A stretch of 64,000 nucleotides of DNA, from assembly GCA_001655205.1 (NCBI GenBank), contig LPNZ01010610.1, positions 21,631 to 85,630 of the forward strand. Reading direction: 5' to 3'. The position numbers and the translations under genes are program-made. The DNA is from Lenisia limosa (Eukaryota; Breviatea). Below are positions 1 through 14,600 of the stretch, one piece after another. The notes beneath the pieces are model-generated. The model did no database searches and was not told the origin of the DNA. It saw nothing but the letters and a program-made list of their open reading frames with translations. How positions within the stretch are numbered: position 1 is the stretch's first letter; each line of letters begins with the position of its first letter.

Positions 1-3000
1 ACCCCAGTAAAAGTCTCCGAATGGTCCTCCTCCTCATTGCACTCAATGGCGACACCTTCCACTTCACCCGGGGCAGCGCTGGAGGGGTTCGGTGTGCTAC
101 ACACCTCGCCCATTTCCCTGCTCTCTTGGAGAGTCTTGGGTGTAAGAGAAAGCAATTCGGTATCTGGCCAAATCTGAGAACTTCAGTCCCCTAGTAACTC
201 TTGTTTAGCCAATTTGAATCATTTTCATGAACTCATAGCTCTCTCCCAGCCTACAGCCTCAGACTCGTGAGTCTCATGATTGGGTGGAATACGGGAGCCC
301 CAGATACGGCCTAAATATGTTCAGTAACCGTAGTCTCCAAAAGTACTTCATTCTTGGACTGAACTGAACAGCATCGATATGGCATTCCTATCTCACCGAT
401 ACCGCAGCAGAACACTTTGGTTTTGAACTTCTTCTCATAGAACAGGACAACAGTGGGGAAGAACGTGATAACAGAGATGTAGTTGCACAAAACAATCATG
501 GCACTGAAGATACCAAAGGTTCGGATTGCGGGAAAACTTGATAACTAAAGACCAGTTACAGGGAGAGAAATTAAGGTGGCATTTAAAAGATTTTTGAAGA
601 ATAATGAGCTGTCTGTGTTAACTTGAAGAACCCCTGCATCAGAATGACTATGTATCAGAATGTAAACAAGAGCGTCCACCGAACCCACGGCGTTGGCAAG
701 GAAAGACGCAATGGTGGTGGCTGAAGTCACCAACATAGCACTGGCAGCATGGCGAAGGGTCCTAAGCGGTCACTGCTGCTCATTGTTTCTTAGGTTGGTT
801 TTTGAAAAGAAAGTAGCATACCAAGACATTCTGGCTTCAGGAGTACCTGAGATAACGGATGGTTGCATGGATGAAATACTCCACGTGTCCTGGGGGTGTG
901 AAAGACAATGGGAAATGCAATCGTCCTTTCATATTCTGAGTTGCTGTGATAAAAGCTCTTCAGTACCATATTAGAGACTCCTCTAATTGCCCCAGCCACA
1001 ACTCACCAATAGAACGAAGACGTCGTCAACACCAATACCAAGAATAATGAAAATGGCCAAGATGTTGAAGACCTAAAACGCTGTCAAAAACTGAACCCGT
1101 TTGGAACATTAATTAGTAGCCCCATTTACTCCAAAATATTGCTGCCAAAAGACAAAGCGATAGAGGAAGTAAGCGGGGAAGAAGCAGAGTACAATCTGGC
1201 CCATAGCCATGAAGGACAGGAACCAAGACCTTGAGTGTGAGAGTTGGAATGCTTGCATGGACGTATTATGTGAAATCAAATAGAAATTAAACCAAATTCA
1301 CAAAAAAAAAATCCATTTCTTTAGAAATAGACGGCCATGCCCACTTGGTCATATAAGCGAGGTAGAAGAGGACGAACACGAACGATCCAATAGCCCAAAG
1401 ACCGTCCGTCATCATTTGCTGCCCAATGAACCGCTCCATCATATTCGCACCGTTGTACCAGACCTGAGGGGGATGATGCTGGATACTACCGAAGGCACCA
1501 GTAAACAAAGAACAAAGTGAATTTACTGAGAACAAAAGCGTAGTCCCCACAGTGAGCCGGCTCGTAGAAGCGTCCTTCAAAGTAGGCTCAAGAGAGTCCC
1601 AAAGGAAGTCAGTGATATCTTCGAGCTGTTGTTCGGGGTCATCTTCGACAGACGTGTAACCTTCAAGAGGGAAGGCAAATTGGAACCTTCAAACGTCAAC
1701 GTGTAACTATTATGCAAACACAAGACATAATTAATAGTCGGGTACCGCACCTGGTTCTAACAGACGCCGCTGTCTCCACACCCGCGCCAAACGAGGCGTC
1801 TGCCATCAGCAGCCTAGGTGGTTAGAAGGATTGTGTCTACTTGATTACGGAATCGTTGTTCCCTTCCCCCCAAATGATAACACTGACCATGTTACCCCGA
1901 AGGCCTACATAGAAAGAGACGCCCGGCCTTCTGGCGTGGGGCTGTAAGGCGAGCCGTTGGCATACTGGTTGAGCTTCAGGTCGCGGAACTCTTTGCTCAA
2001 CTTCATTTGATCCGGGGTGCAACCTCCGTCTGTCACTGTAAGCACTATATACAGGCAAGGCGCTTTCCCATCATTTAAATATTATATGATAGTGTATATT
2101 ACATTGTTTATCTCGAAAATGGAAGAATTGGTCCAGAGCCCTCCCAACCAATATCGCAATCAAGAAGACCGGCAGGTAAGGCGCCGGCCTGTTCACACGT
2201 GTTGTTGCCACTGGGGGTACAAGCCCACACAATGGAGAGAGGCGCGGTACAGGGTGGTAACTCTCCTTTGTTTAGGGCGATCTTCTCATCGTTGGTTACT
2301 GGGTACAGTGATAAACAAGGAAATGGATAGCTCTCTTGGACAGATGATACCCAAAGCTTCTCATTATCGTCCCCTCACAATTGGCATTCAAAACTGAATC
2401 TGGCCAATCAAGAAGACAGTATTTGGAGTAGTCTTCGTGCTGGTAGATCTTCTTTTCGAGTGCAACCATTTCCTAACGTGTGAACATGATCCAGAGCCAG
2501 GCATATCATACCATGAAACAACCCGTCCATACCTCCAAGAACAACCCGTCCATACCTCCAAAAATTGGATTTCAAAGACACTTCCTCCCTCGGTCACATA
2601 AATGAGTTCCAACTCAATATCGGCACCTGTTGGTGTCAAAATGAATATGAATGGTGCTTAGTGTTGAATTTTGGTTATTTCCCCCATCCTTCGAACAACC
2701 CGACAAAAGGGGTCCAATTGAAAAGCAGCAGGACACACCCCCTCCCACCAGTGCTGTCCAGAGACACTGAACGGCGGAGGTCCACTTCACCAGGGGCAGA
2801 TTTGACCTTGGCCACGTCCTAATGGGTCACACAGGCGCCTTAGTGATTTAAAGAGGAATGATAAAACAACAATACAGTTATTGATTAAATATAATAGATC
2901 GTAGGTTGTACATATGTATATGATATTGTATATCGATATGTATATGATATATAACTATGTCTTGAACACAATTGTGCACCTCCCCCACTAGTCCTTCATT

Positions 3001-3540
3001 GTAGGCGTCTTGCCGTTCCTGGGTTCTGTGGCCTCGAAGATAAAGGGGAACCTGGGGGAGGGGGTTACAGAGGGATATCAACCGAGAAAAGCCCAGAATA
3101 TAAAATGAAAACAGTTTCAGTACAAAGAAATCAACAGTGACCCCCCTCCCCCCCACATCATTTTTGTAAGGGAAGAACCAGGAACCGAGTGTGATGGCCA
3201 TGATAATCATAAGGAGGAAAATTGTACAGAGAGAGCAACACCCAATGGAGAAGGCCTTTCCGGGGCTTGCCACCATCCTAGAGGGGTAAATGGGATCCCA
3301 AGAGCAAAGAATAAAGGAAAATAATGGGCGAAGAAGCAATACCCCCCCCCCCCNNNNNNNNNNNNNNNNNNNNNNNNNNNNNNNNNNNNNNNNNNNNNNN
3401 NNNNNNNNNNNNNNNNNNNNNNNNNNNNNNNNNNNNNNNNNNNNNNNNNNNNNNNNNNNNNNNNNNNNNNNNNNNTGCTTGTCATCATGTCCGTCGCTAT
3501 GTTGTGCCGCGGGCTGTGAGCCTTCAGAAGCAGCTCCCAT
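1..3540 (-). CDS. Dispatched/Patched-like RND membrane protein, 3' part off the left edge
   Basis: At least 14 exons read right to left. A tentative first exon (ATG at 3540) runs into a gap. The next exon, about 3281-3140, holds transmembrane helix 1 (SIGCCSLCTIFLLMIIMAI). An extracellular domain follows across about 2820-1560, including the stretch FGAGVETAASVRT and then FPLEGYTSVEDDPEQQ. Helices 2 onward follow (ERFIGQQMMTDGLWAIGSF near 1420). The exon at about 1075-1010 reads FNILAIFIILGIGVDDVFV, the GxxxDD helix-4 signature of Dispatched and RND pumps. The next pieces, ASAMLVTSATTIASFLANA and YISVITFFPTVVLFYEKK, complete the sterol-sensing-like first half. An acidic linker (exon near 150-1) leads out of the window, so the second transmembrane half is not visible. 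Known family role: proton- or sodium-driven export of lipid-linked ligands or sterols at the plasma membrane; the cargo here is unknown. Family assignment is fairly sure; the first exon is not. Confidence 0.8.
2516..2561. repeat. Two tandem copies of a 23-bp unit across a 5' splice site
   Basis: Two 23-bp copies differ only at the first base. In the coding (minus) sense each contains TTGGAG followed by gtatgg, the exon-intron junction of the Dispatched-like gene, so two equivalent donors lie 23 bases apart. Confidence 0.9.
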
Positions 3541-5648
3541 TCCTTAAGGTTTAACTTGTTATGCTTTAAACACGCTCGTGCTTGGAGGGCCTTCAACACC
3601 CAATCGGGGGAAGAAAGCATGAGGAACGAGGACCAGAACAGGTATCAAAGCACAGGGTACCATTTTTCCACCACAATAAGATATGTTGTCATTATTTATT
3701 AAATCTATCAAAATATAGACACAAGCCCTCTTCCCACCTTCCGACTGAACGATCACACGGGGAATAGTGAGGGCGTGAAATCAAGGGGACAGGTCTTCTT
3801 TTGAGTTGAACAGCCTCCTGCTGTGAAGTAGATCAAATGTCGATAAAGAGACTGAGAGGAGCGTGTTACAGAACAGATGCGGGCAAGATCCGCTTCAAGA
3901 AAAGAATGTAGAGGCGGAGATTAGTAAAACCGCTTATAAAGAGTTTAGCTTCTTCTTATAATTCGTTTCCAAGAAGAAAATGTGAATTGGAAGGCCTAAG
4001 TGTAATTCCAAAAATTCGTCCGAAACAGTTGTGGCTTCTGTAGTAACTTTGTGAAGCTTTAATTGTAATTTAACATTATTAAATATTATTAATAAATCAA
4101 TAAAGTCATTTAAATGGCAAGTAATTAATATTGTTAGAATGTTAATTCAGTCAATTCACAATGTGTATTTGCAACTCAGTCGTCCATCGTGCCAAACTTT
4201 CAAGTCCCCGCCCAAGGGGCTGAAACTCCCGGAAATAGACGGGATCTAGAGAATCTTCAGAGAAACAAAGAATTTACTGGAGAAATGCCAGATCCCAACG
4301 AGATCCTCACGAGTTCCCAAGAACCCTCGCCCCCTGTTTTTTTTTTTTTTTTTTTTTTNNNNNNNNNNNNNNNNNNNNNNNNNNNNNNNNNNNNNNNNNN
4401 NNNNNNNNNNNNNNNNNNNNNCAAGTTTCATCAGTTTCATCCTTTATCAAAACAACTCAACAACAAACCTCCATATCTTTGCCAAATCTTGTCCATATCC
4501 ATATCATCCACATATCTACACTCCATACACAATCCAATCCAAAAAAAACCATATTTATATCATTATTGAGATAGATTGGTATATGTGATTGCTGTCCTTT
4601 TTTGGTGGGGGAACGCCGCCAGATCCCTAACCAGATCCCAGATCCCTGACTACCATAACCAGATCCCTGGATCCCATCTATTTCCGGGAGTTTCAGCCCC
4701 TTGCCCCCGCGCTTCGCCTCCGCGTCTGTCTGCGACACTCTCCAGTCAAACCATATGTATATCTCACACCCCGTCCCCGTGGAGGANNNNNNNNNNNNNN
4801 NNNNNNNNNNNNNNNNNNNNNNNNNCGCCAGTCCGGAGGACTCTTTTTGTTTTTTCCGTCTTTTGTTTCCCCCTTTTGCCCTTCTTTTATTTTCTTCCAG
4901 GAAATGGGCCAAAATCAATTTGTAATTTGTGTTAGGAATTTTTCAATTTAATGGATTACAATTGGATTATCAATAAATGGCACCTATTAAATTCACAAAT
5001 TCAAGCCATATTTCTCAGGAATTGTTTAAAGTCCAGAGAGTTGTATGTCAAAATTTGTCACAATTTTTACAATACACTAAAAAATAAAGGACAAAAAATA
5101 CTAGTAGGAGGAGTTGTATATAAATAATAAATAATATTCCCAGGAAGTCAGGAGCAAGCCGGGGGTTCCGACACATTGGGGATGACAAAAATACAATATA
5201 AGTTTACCTGGGAGTATGACCATGTTCTAGAATGGTACACCGCTCACTGCCACTCAAAATGACCTGTACATCGTAATGCTCCTCACTTAACTACTTGTCC
5301 GATAAATAAGAAGACCCACACAAGAACAAGAGAACTGTGTGTAAGGTAAGGAGGGAAGGCACAGCCTCCTCAGGCACAAGGGTAACCCCGAAATAGAACC
5401 GGTTGACTTTTACAACAACAGAGATACAGAGTTATCATTGGAATATTGGAACCGTTGAACTGAATAATAATACATCAAAGGAGAAAAGGAGTGAAACAAA
5501 TATCGAAATAATAATCGTGTCATATATGATATGACTCAAAAAAAAAAACCGGAATAGAAAATACAAAAAAAAAAACAANNNNNNNNNNNNNNNNNNNNNN
5601 NNNNNNNNNNNNNNNNNNNNNNNNNNNNNNNNNNNNNNNNNNNNNNNN
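3541..5648. other. Intergenic region, partly gapped
   Basis: No convincing coding exon is seen. The region holds an inverted-repeat element (4213-4703), short repeats of cagatccc, AT-rich DNA around 4060-4130 and 4930-5130, and gaps at 4359-4421, 4787-4825 and 5579-5648. The last exon or 3' UTR of the large minus-strand gene (5649-17680) may lie near 5150-5580. Confidence 0.5.
4213..4703. repeat. Foldback element with 34-bp terminal inverted repeats
   Basis: The segments 4213-4246 and 4670-4703 are inverted copies matching at 33 of 34 positions (arm begins caaggggctgaaactcccgg). The interior has a poly-T run, a gap and cagatccc repeats. No coding capacity is seen. Confidence 0.85.
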
Positions 5649-8600
5649 CATCGCGTTCCAGGTCAAGATCATCCTCATTCGGTGCCAAAATCGGGTCTTT
5701 CTCAAGCTCACGCTCCAGAGCCAGTAGCCCGGCATCGGATTCCGTTTCAGTTGTGAAATCATCAACAACAATCTGGGGGCGGGGGGTAAAAGGAGAAATG
5801 AAAGCATTGTATTTCATCAACTCTCTTGGCAAATAGAAGAGGTGATCTTAACATGAGAACCTCTTCACATCACCCACGTCGGAATCCATGGAGTCGATAT
5901 CCTGGTCCTGAGTTCTATACACTGATGAGCTCGCCGACATTGATGACGTCATGGTTGACGACTCCAGTGCTATAGAACCAGAGGCACTGTCAAAGTCCTC
6001 CGTACTCTGGGAGGGGAGGGGGGAGTAAAATGGGAAAATTTATGAAACAAAAAAAAAGCCGAATCAACTCTGTTGGTTGACAACACACGAGGGTTAAGAA
6101 CAACAAAACAAAAAATAGCCCAGGCCAGTCGTTTCTGCAGCACAGCATCGAGGGAGGGTAACAGCAGGCTGACTAATGAAAAACATAACTGGCGAAATAC
6201 TGAGTGAACAAGGCCATCACTACAGCCATCCAAGTGTGCTTGAGATAAACTGAGCAATGAGCCTGGCGCCCATCTCCCCACCTGGATGTTGTCAAGGTCT
6301 TCCTCCAGAGGAACTGCCTTGCCCGAAGTAGTCGCTTCAATGTAAACAATGAGAGCGATAAACAGAATGTTGCCACAAAGCAGCACCAGAACCACCACTG
6401 TCCAAAGGTCACGATAGTGGGTGCTCACAGCTTTCTGATAGGGTGAGTGGCATGGATACTATTTCTTGTCACATCACCATACATCTGGGCCTAGAACACC
6501 CCCCCCCCCNNNNNNNNNNNNNNNNNNNNNNNNNNNNNNNNNNNNNNNNNNNNNNNNNNNNNNNNNNNNNNNNNNNNNGTCCCATTGAATCCAGGGTAGT
6601 AAGCCGAGGCGACAGGTACGGTCGGAACCGCTCGTTAGCGAAGAGAGAACAACTCAGGAATCCGAGACAGAGGGCCACCTGGAGAGGGGGGTTAGTCCAA
6701 CTCCCATTCGAGTTTATCAGGGTAAAAGAGACACGTAGTGAGGGCCCCGGTGATTTGGTAGTGCCAAATTGCATTTGGAAGATAACAAAGCTGGCCCCAA
6801 CCTGAGTAGACGGGTTGTTGATGATCAACAAGGCTATAACCACTGCAAGAAGTCTCAGCAGCACCACCGCTTCCCACATCGCCGTCTCGTCCTTATAACG
6901 ACTATGCAAGAATCCCGTCCTGGTGAGAGGTGAGAGAAATCGAACAAAAAAGATCAAATGGAGAGATGAGGGGACAATAAAATAGAAAGTACCATCAGGG
7001 TAGAGTTATTGATTATAATATACCAATTCACCCAATCATTTGCCTCTAAATCTTCACACAGCTTTCTATTTGTCGCCCCATTATAATGACAGTCTAAGTG
7101 GAGGCTAATCGTAGCGCTTTTACTCAAAAATAGATGATCAATAACACGAATTTGCTCACCACCTAAGCCAATCCACCTCCTCACTTGGCGAACCACCTTA
7201 GCCAATCCACCTCCTCACTTGGCGAACACCCGCGGGCGATAAAGCTTCTCCCTTCTCATGATGATGAAGAAGGCCACTGCCGCAGGGATGAGGATTACGT
7301 AAGCAACCACGCCGAGAAGAACGTATATCAAGAAGGCCTTGTGGTCGGATTCAAAACAAGTCACCGACGGGTCTGTGGGGGGGGGGGGGGNNNNNNNNNN
7401 NNNNNNNNNNNNNNNNNNNNNNNNNNNNNNNNNNNNNNNNNNNNNNNNNNNNNNNNNNNNNNNNNNNNNNNNNNNNNNNNNNNNNNNNNNNNNNNNNNNN
7501 NNNNNNNNNNNNNNNNNNNNNNNACTCGAGGACAAACCACGAGATGGGAATATATAGCATTACCATAAGGAGAAAGAATGACCGAATTGCTGCGTGTTTC
7601 ATGGCCTTGTGGGCTGGGACCTGAGGGGGAGTAAATCTGGAGTATTTATGAAACAAAACAATCGACTCTGTTGGCCAAGCACTTCGAAACACACTTGGGG
7701 TTAGTATTATTGTTGTATTGTTTTTTGTAATATTTGAGTATTTAACTCTCTTCACCTACGTCAGACTGGGCAGCTACGATTTTGCCGGACTTTGTCAAAT
7801 ACAGGCCGATGGCAAAGCAGATGAGAATGACCACCAGGATAGCAATAGGGATGAGGAGTTTCAGAGTCATAATAGTGAAGTATCCGAGCTGGACAAGATG
7901 AGTTCGACCAAAATAATTATAAACTCAAATATACTTATCAAATGATAAGTCAAAGAGATTCTATTTGATGACGGAGCAATTAATGCAAAGGATGCTTTAG
8001 AGGCTATTCGTGAAATACAGGTGTTTTATGTGAATTATTGTCGGGGTATGATGCTGTTGAGAAATCTTGAAATTACCCACCTTTTGTGCAAGTGAGCACT
8101 CGGGAGCTGCAACCTATAGAGTTATTAGGAATAGATATAAAAAAAGACTTCAACACATCACTTGCAGAAAAAAACAAGACATTATTCACACACGAAGTCT
8201 AGTCATTCCCACCTCGATGTTGAGAGTGAAGGAAGAGAAGACGTTGAGTACAGCGTCAACCTCAGGCGGCCAATTGATAGAAAACTGCCCATACAGGCCG
8301 GTCACCTGGATTTGCATATTATGCGACAGAAATACATATAGCTGCTATATATATTATCATCATATCATATCTTAGAAAACAACTGAAACTAGAGGTAAAT
8401 GGGAGGAGAACGATGCTTTGTGGAGTATAAAAAACACTATGATGAGGCTCATTTCACCAAACCTGAATGAAAGCGACCAGGATCCTGAGGGCCGCCCATC
8501 TAGCGTTGTGTTTCGGGCGGTAAGACATTACAAACACCACCGACACAGTCAGGACAAATGCTATGACCACCAAAGGGAGTATGAACCTGGAACAAAGATG

Positions 8601-11600
8601 AGAGAAAAGATGAGGGTAAGACATGAAGACCACCTCAGTCACACCCTCCTACTTGTCATTCTCTGAACACTTCTTGCAGGAGTTATCCCGCTTGTACCAT
8701 CCAGCTTGACAGAGGGCACACAAATTGCCTTCATAGCCGTCCTCGCATGTCCCTCCTAAAACAATTATTTTGCTATGGATAGAATGAAGAATGTCAAAGT
8801 GCCAGGAAAGCATACCCAAAACACAGGCTTCTTCAATAGGACACTGAATGAAGGATGATCCGTCCACACTTCTGTAGTAGCCCGGAGCAGGAATAGGCGC
8901 TGCAAGATCAGAAAATGAACAGGACTGTTGAGAGTTTCAATTCTAAACACAGCCCCCCCCCCCCCCNNNNNNNNNNNNNNNNNNNNNNNNNNNNNNNNNN
9001 NNNNNNNNNNNNNNNNNNNNNNNNNNNNNNNNNNNNNNNNNNNGGTAGAAGCCGGTAAGACACACGCAGTCTTGCGCGGCAGTGGCGCCAACAAAGAGCG
9101 TTTCTGTGTTCTCCGGACAGGAGCTACATGTACCCAGGTTGGAGGTATCGCTGAGAGGAAAAGTGAATGATTGAAAACAAAAAAATTACAACCAGTGATC
9201 ATAACCAAAGTAAATGTTGTTATGGGGTCAACAAGTTAATTTACGAGTATGATTGATCCCAGCCCCTTCAATAATTTCTTTGCCCCCTCCCCACGAGAAG
9301 GTATTCGAGGAGCACAGCACGCATTCTTCGCTGTCGAGAACGAACTCGCTTCCCTTGGGGCATTTACAGTCGCGGCTGGAGGGGACGGCTACCATGCCAG
9401 GCCGGCAGATGCAGGAGGCAGTGGAGGGACAGCCAGCAAATCCTGGGAGTGAAAAGCGAAGGCAACAAGGGCGTGTGAAGGCCCTATTATGAATGATATA
9501 ATATATTAGGAATGATAGTATATGTAGAGTGAACGGGATAAGTCTTGACCGATTTTCCTAGGGAAATCATAGAGCAAATCAGTCAAGACTTATCCCAGTT
9601 ACTGTACATAGCAGCATCATTTTGCCCAGGACGCACCGGTGAGACGGTAGAGGCCCTCGCAAGGAGTGCACTCAGTGGAGTCCAGTTCAGAAGAGTACGT
9701 GTTGATGGGACATTGTACACATACGCCGGAGTCAACCTGGGGGTTAGAAGAAACAATATGGAGAAGGACCTACTCTGGAGCCAGGACCACAGCGACATTG
9801 TGTGCCATTCAGAACTGAATTGGCAAGTTCCACTGAACAAGGTGCAGCCTTAATGGCACTGGCCTGACAGTGTTAGACCAACATGTCCATGAGTGGTAAA
9901 CCCAAACTTACATAGGTCATGGCTCCAAAGTCTCCTGTGGCGGTAATCTGAAAGGTTTAACCATATTAAAAGCCAATATTGAACTACCACATGCCCTTTT
10001 ACGGCAGCATTCTTCTGATTATTCCATAAGTACATTAAAAAAGGTAGTGATAACGCAAAAAGAAAATACCAAATCTAAGCAAGACATACCGTGTATGATA
10101 CGTTGCCTTGATGAGCTGATAAAATAAGGTTGTCAAAAGTGGCATCCCCACTATCATCAGAAATGGCGATGTTGCCGGAAATGCCTGAAGAGATAAATTA
10201 TTAGTATTTGTTGTTTGAAACAATATATTATAAGCTGAAATTGGCGTCGAGCAAGAGAGAACGAGCCTCAGTCTAGCACACTACTTGATCAATATATTCC
10301 CACTCAGACTTGACTCCAAGAATCATTGTTTTTTTAAAAACTACCCTTCCCCACCATCAACGGTTCAACCCTTCCCCACCATCAACGGTTCAACAGTGAA
10401 AGTGACAACGGTATTCCTCCCACCATGATCTGGTTCAACAGTGATAGTGACAACGGTATCAGGAATAATGCTGAAGCCACCCTCAATTTCGTTGAATGTC
10501 TGAAGGGGTCAGAAGCAACCCAGTAGTTGATAACAGTCAAAAACAAGCAATATATATAATTATATACCATATATGCATATATATATAATGTAATATTATA
10601 CCACGAATCTAATTAAAAGTTAATTCGCAAAAGATAACTTTGAAAAACGCAATCAGGAGACCGCAACCTACGAAGACAGTAATGGTGGGCATGACTTTTC
10701 CTGACACAATGTGTTCCGGTGGAGTGGAGGTAAATGACGCTTGGACTTGCCAGTTGATTGGGATTGCCACCGATAGTGGACTATATGCGAGCTGTTGATC
10801 ATGATTGATGCCATCCATGGTAGAAAATATATCATATCAAATAAGTATGATATAGTAGTATGTATATTATATAATTATATATATCATATGTATCATATAC
10901 TATACTATATTACATGTGTTTACAATCAATATGCAGATATGTATGTATACTTGTATAATATCAATTTGAATTAATAAAACAGTACCCCCCCACATACATC
11001 AATTACAAGATCATTGGTTCCTATGAATAGTTCTACTGGCTCTAGGAAATCACATATCACTTGATCAAAGTATATGGTTGTAACAGCAGTTTGGCTATTA
11101 GCTTCACAGACGATGGGAGCGGAGGTGCAGAATGTGCCCTGAAATGTCAGTAAGGCAGGGCAACAGTTTGTTTGTTTGACCACTCGAATAGAAATAGCTG
11201 GCCTTGTCCATCATACAAAAATCCCGAACGTTAACACTCTCCCAAAAAATAGGAATTATCAGAGCCATATGTGTCTGTAGTGAGGAGAACTCCCTTTATG
11301 CGAGTAATCCATCATACAAAGAGCGTGAACTGCGACGGAACGTTTTCGGGATCAATAGAGTTGGGAGCAGAGCCCGTAATCTCCATGTTGTTGATTCCGG
11401 TAATGAGCAATGATTCTCCTTTGACTGCGTTACGAGGCGCAATGTTCGCTGATACTTTACCTTAAGCTGTCACAGAACAAGAACCCCAACAACACTGCGG
11501 CCGAGAACAAGAACCCTGGCCCACATCCATTGTATTCGTATTCTGCGATATTGAACACACAGGCAGGTTCCATACAGGCTTGGGTGAGTGTCAACGGAGG

Positions 11601-14600
11601 GAACCCCTCCTCAAGGTCGCTTAAACTATTTTGATAAGAAAGGCTAGATCCAAGATTATCACAATATCTTGTAATACGGAATACAAATCATTTTGACATC
11701 ATAATGTAAAAAGCAAAACACCAAGGTGTAGGCCAACATAAGTTCGTAGTTCCCAAAGGTCGAAATGCCGAAAGCCAGCTCTTGACCATGCTTTACGTCT
11801 AATAGCTCAGTTAAGAGCACAGCTGGCTCGTATGTCTGAGTGCATAAGAATCAGCAGTCAATATTGTAGTTTGAATCCAAACAAGGTAACTCCCCTCTTC
11901 CTTGCACACATTGACGGATGTGGAAACATCGTAAATAATACCGGAGTCCCAGGCAAAGAGGTCGTACTGTTTGTTGATGCCTGTCGTGTGATCTGCTGTG
12001 TAGTAGGAAGTACCGGTCTATAGGGGTTATGGGTCTGGCGCCATTCGTAAAAAAGAATAAATGTATATATCAGATAATTGTGCATATTATTTCGTTTTGT
12101 TTTTGTTTCAAATGAGCAGTAATATTCCAACTAGAAATAGCGCGGCTAATACCGGATATCAATACAATTGTCAGATCACATCATAAAACCGCATCAGAAA
12201 GAGAGGTAATTCGAGGTTTCAAACGAACTTTAAAAAGTTTGAGGTGGAACTCTGGAACTTGAGTTATCGGGTCGAAAAACATCAAGTAAACGATAGACGA
12301 GAGCTCGTTGTCAACTGCTGGGTAAAATATCACTACCTTGAGAGGGGACAGAGCAGTTTTCACTAGTCCATATTATGTATCATATATTATATAAGCATAT
12401 GCATACTATATGATAAAATATGTAATATATGCATCATATACATATCATATGTATATGCTCAAGGTCCAAAATTATGACGTTAATTCGAATTAATGTCGTT
12501 AATTATTTACGATCGCCAAATCAGCAATTCCCCTTCAAAACAGTAAAATATTTCTGAGATATACACACTTTATTCGTTGATGAAGGGAAACAAAGAAAAA
12601 AAAATAACCTTTCAAAATTATTTTTTTGTAAGTCAGCACTTAATCGTGGAAATTTAATTTTTTAGCACCACGCTCGCGCAATTATGTTTCAGTTTGTGCT
12701 CGCATTTTCCTCATATTTTCTTTTTTTACGAGTTAAATTGTTGTGAAGTTGAGCGTAACATGAAAAAGAGACAGTCACAGAAAAATGAATTAACGACATA
12801 GTTTAGGATCTCGAGCAAATATGATTATGTTTTATTGAAAAGATGCCCCCCCCCCCCCACTATTCAACTCAATTTGAANNNNNNNNNNNNNNNNNNNNNN
12901 NNNNNNNNNNNNNNNNNNNNNNNNNNNNNNNNNNNNNNNNNNNNNNNNNNNNNNNNNNNNNNNNNACGGTAAGGTGCGTCATTTGTCTTGATGATGAGCC
13001 CTTGCCCAATTCCCTGGGTCAAGAGATCACGAGGAACAAAAATAATGTGAGACAAAGATGAAAAGTTGCGAATTCGGATTTGTTGACTTACGAATGTCAA
13101 CCTTCTTTCAAATAATAAATTTCATGTGATACTACTTTAACCAATTGAATAATACAGAAGACCAAGCAATAAGCCTCAATATGCCTACCACAACAGAGTA
13201 CATATCCAGGCTCTGCCTCGTTGTTCGCCACCACCCGTTTCCGTAGTACTCCGCATCGGTACCGTACGGAACTACTTTGAAGTAGAGGTAACCAAATGCT
13301 GGAGGAGTTAGGAATAGTCTGGTTAAATCTGGTTGGTATTTTATTGACTGAATTGTGAAAAGAGACTCAAAACGGATGTTTTGGCGAACTTTAAGGTAAT
13401 ACTATATTGGGTGAAGCTCAAAGAAGCGTCATCACGAAGGGCCACTCACAGTCTAGGATCACAGCCTCCTCCACGTTGTCAAAGTCGATGGAGATTGGAA
13501 GGCCCCGTGTGATGGGCGGATTGTAACTGAACCAGTCCCAATAACGCGGTGCACTGCCAAGTTCGAAAGTAGTGTACTGTTTTGGTGAATCTGTTTTTTT
13601 TTTAAACTGAATTTAAAGTTCAAAGTTCAACATAACTTGAGAAATATCAAACAAAGCTCGAAGCCTACTTCTTGAGATGGGTTCATACTTCCCATATCTT
13701 CTTCTTCATGTGAAATCACAAAATTACCTGAAAGAGTAATCTATGTGAGATCGCCAATTCATATCAATTGAAATAAGCCTACCATCCAAGGTGGTGATGC
13801 AGTCGTATGAGCAATATCGTGGAGGTGTTGCGGCATTGTAGCTAACAGTTGTTCCAGACATCTTTACTACCTTACGGTTGTCGGTAACTATGATGTCAAG
13901 GTATGATAAGGCAAAGGAGTGGAATGCAGCTGAGGTTGTATGATTGTATTTCATATTATTACCCAGCAAACCCGAAAGGTACACCAAAGGGGTGTAGTAG
14001 CCAGTCGGGCTGAAAAGATCGTGTCCGGATATCGACACTCCATTCGACCAAATTGTTCCGATGCCGGTGATGTAAGCTGCACCCTTGTTGGCCCAGGCAA
14101 ACTTGTTGGCTATGGAATAGTCCTTCTCACTCTAAATGCATAAGTACAACTGGGAAGTTTCAGCTATCCCTTCTGCATTTATTACCCTTAAGAAGATGCT
14201 TAAAATATTCCGGTTTGTGATATGAAGAAAACCTTCCAGCGCAGCCCCACTGGAAAGGTAGTGTTCCTTGGGTAGACGGTTGTAACGACAGTTCCTGAGA
14301 TGAACACATTTGCGGAATCCGAAAGCGGTACGTTGGGTGACTGAATGTCGTATTCCGTGAAGAGACCAAACAGGTCCTGTGAAATTAATACTCCAAATGA
14401 ACACAAAATCTGGGGCCTACATTAACATGTGATGCCTGAACCATTTCGTAATAGCCTAAGGTAGTGAGTGAGGCGTCGTAACAGAAAACAGAGAATATTG
14501 CCACCAACCTTCATTGCGGGTGTAAAACAAGTCTCTCCCATGTCCGCTGACTGTACTTAAAGGGCTCTGAAAATGTAAAACAAAAACAAAATAGGACCAA

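Noticed and set aside
10540-10960. AT-rich atatcatatgtat tracts (also 2890, 12370, 19440, 39540, 48850, 52035, 56460, 57880) as centromere or origin
   Set aside because: They are short, dispersed, mostly intronic, and without higher-order structure.
11796-11885. tRNA-like sequence (tagctcagttaagagca and tagtttgaatcc)
   Set aside because: It has a good box A, but acceptor ends do not pair, the T stem has mismatches and the spacing is too long. It overlaps the edge of an intron. Probably chance or a decayed tRNA-derived piece.
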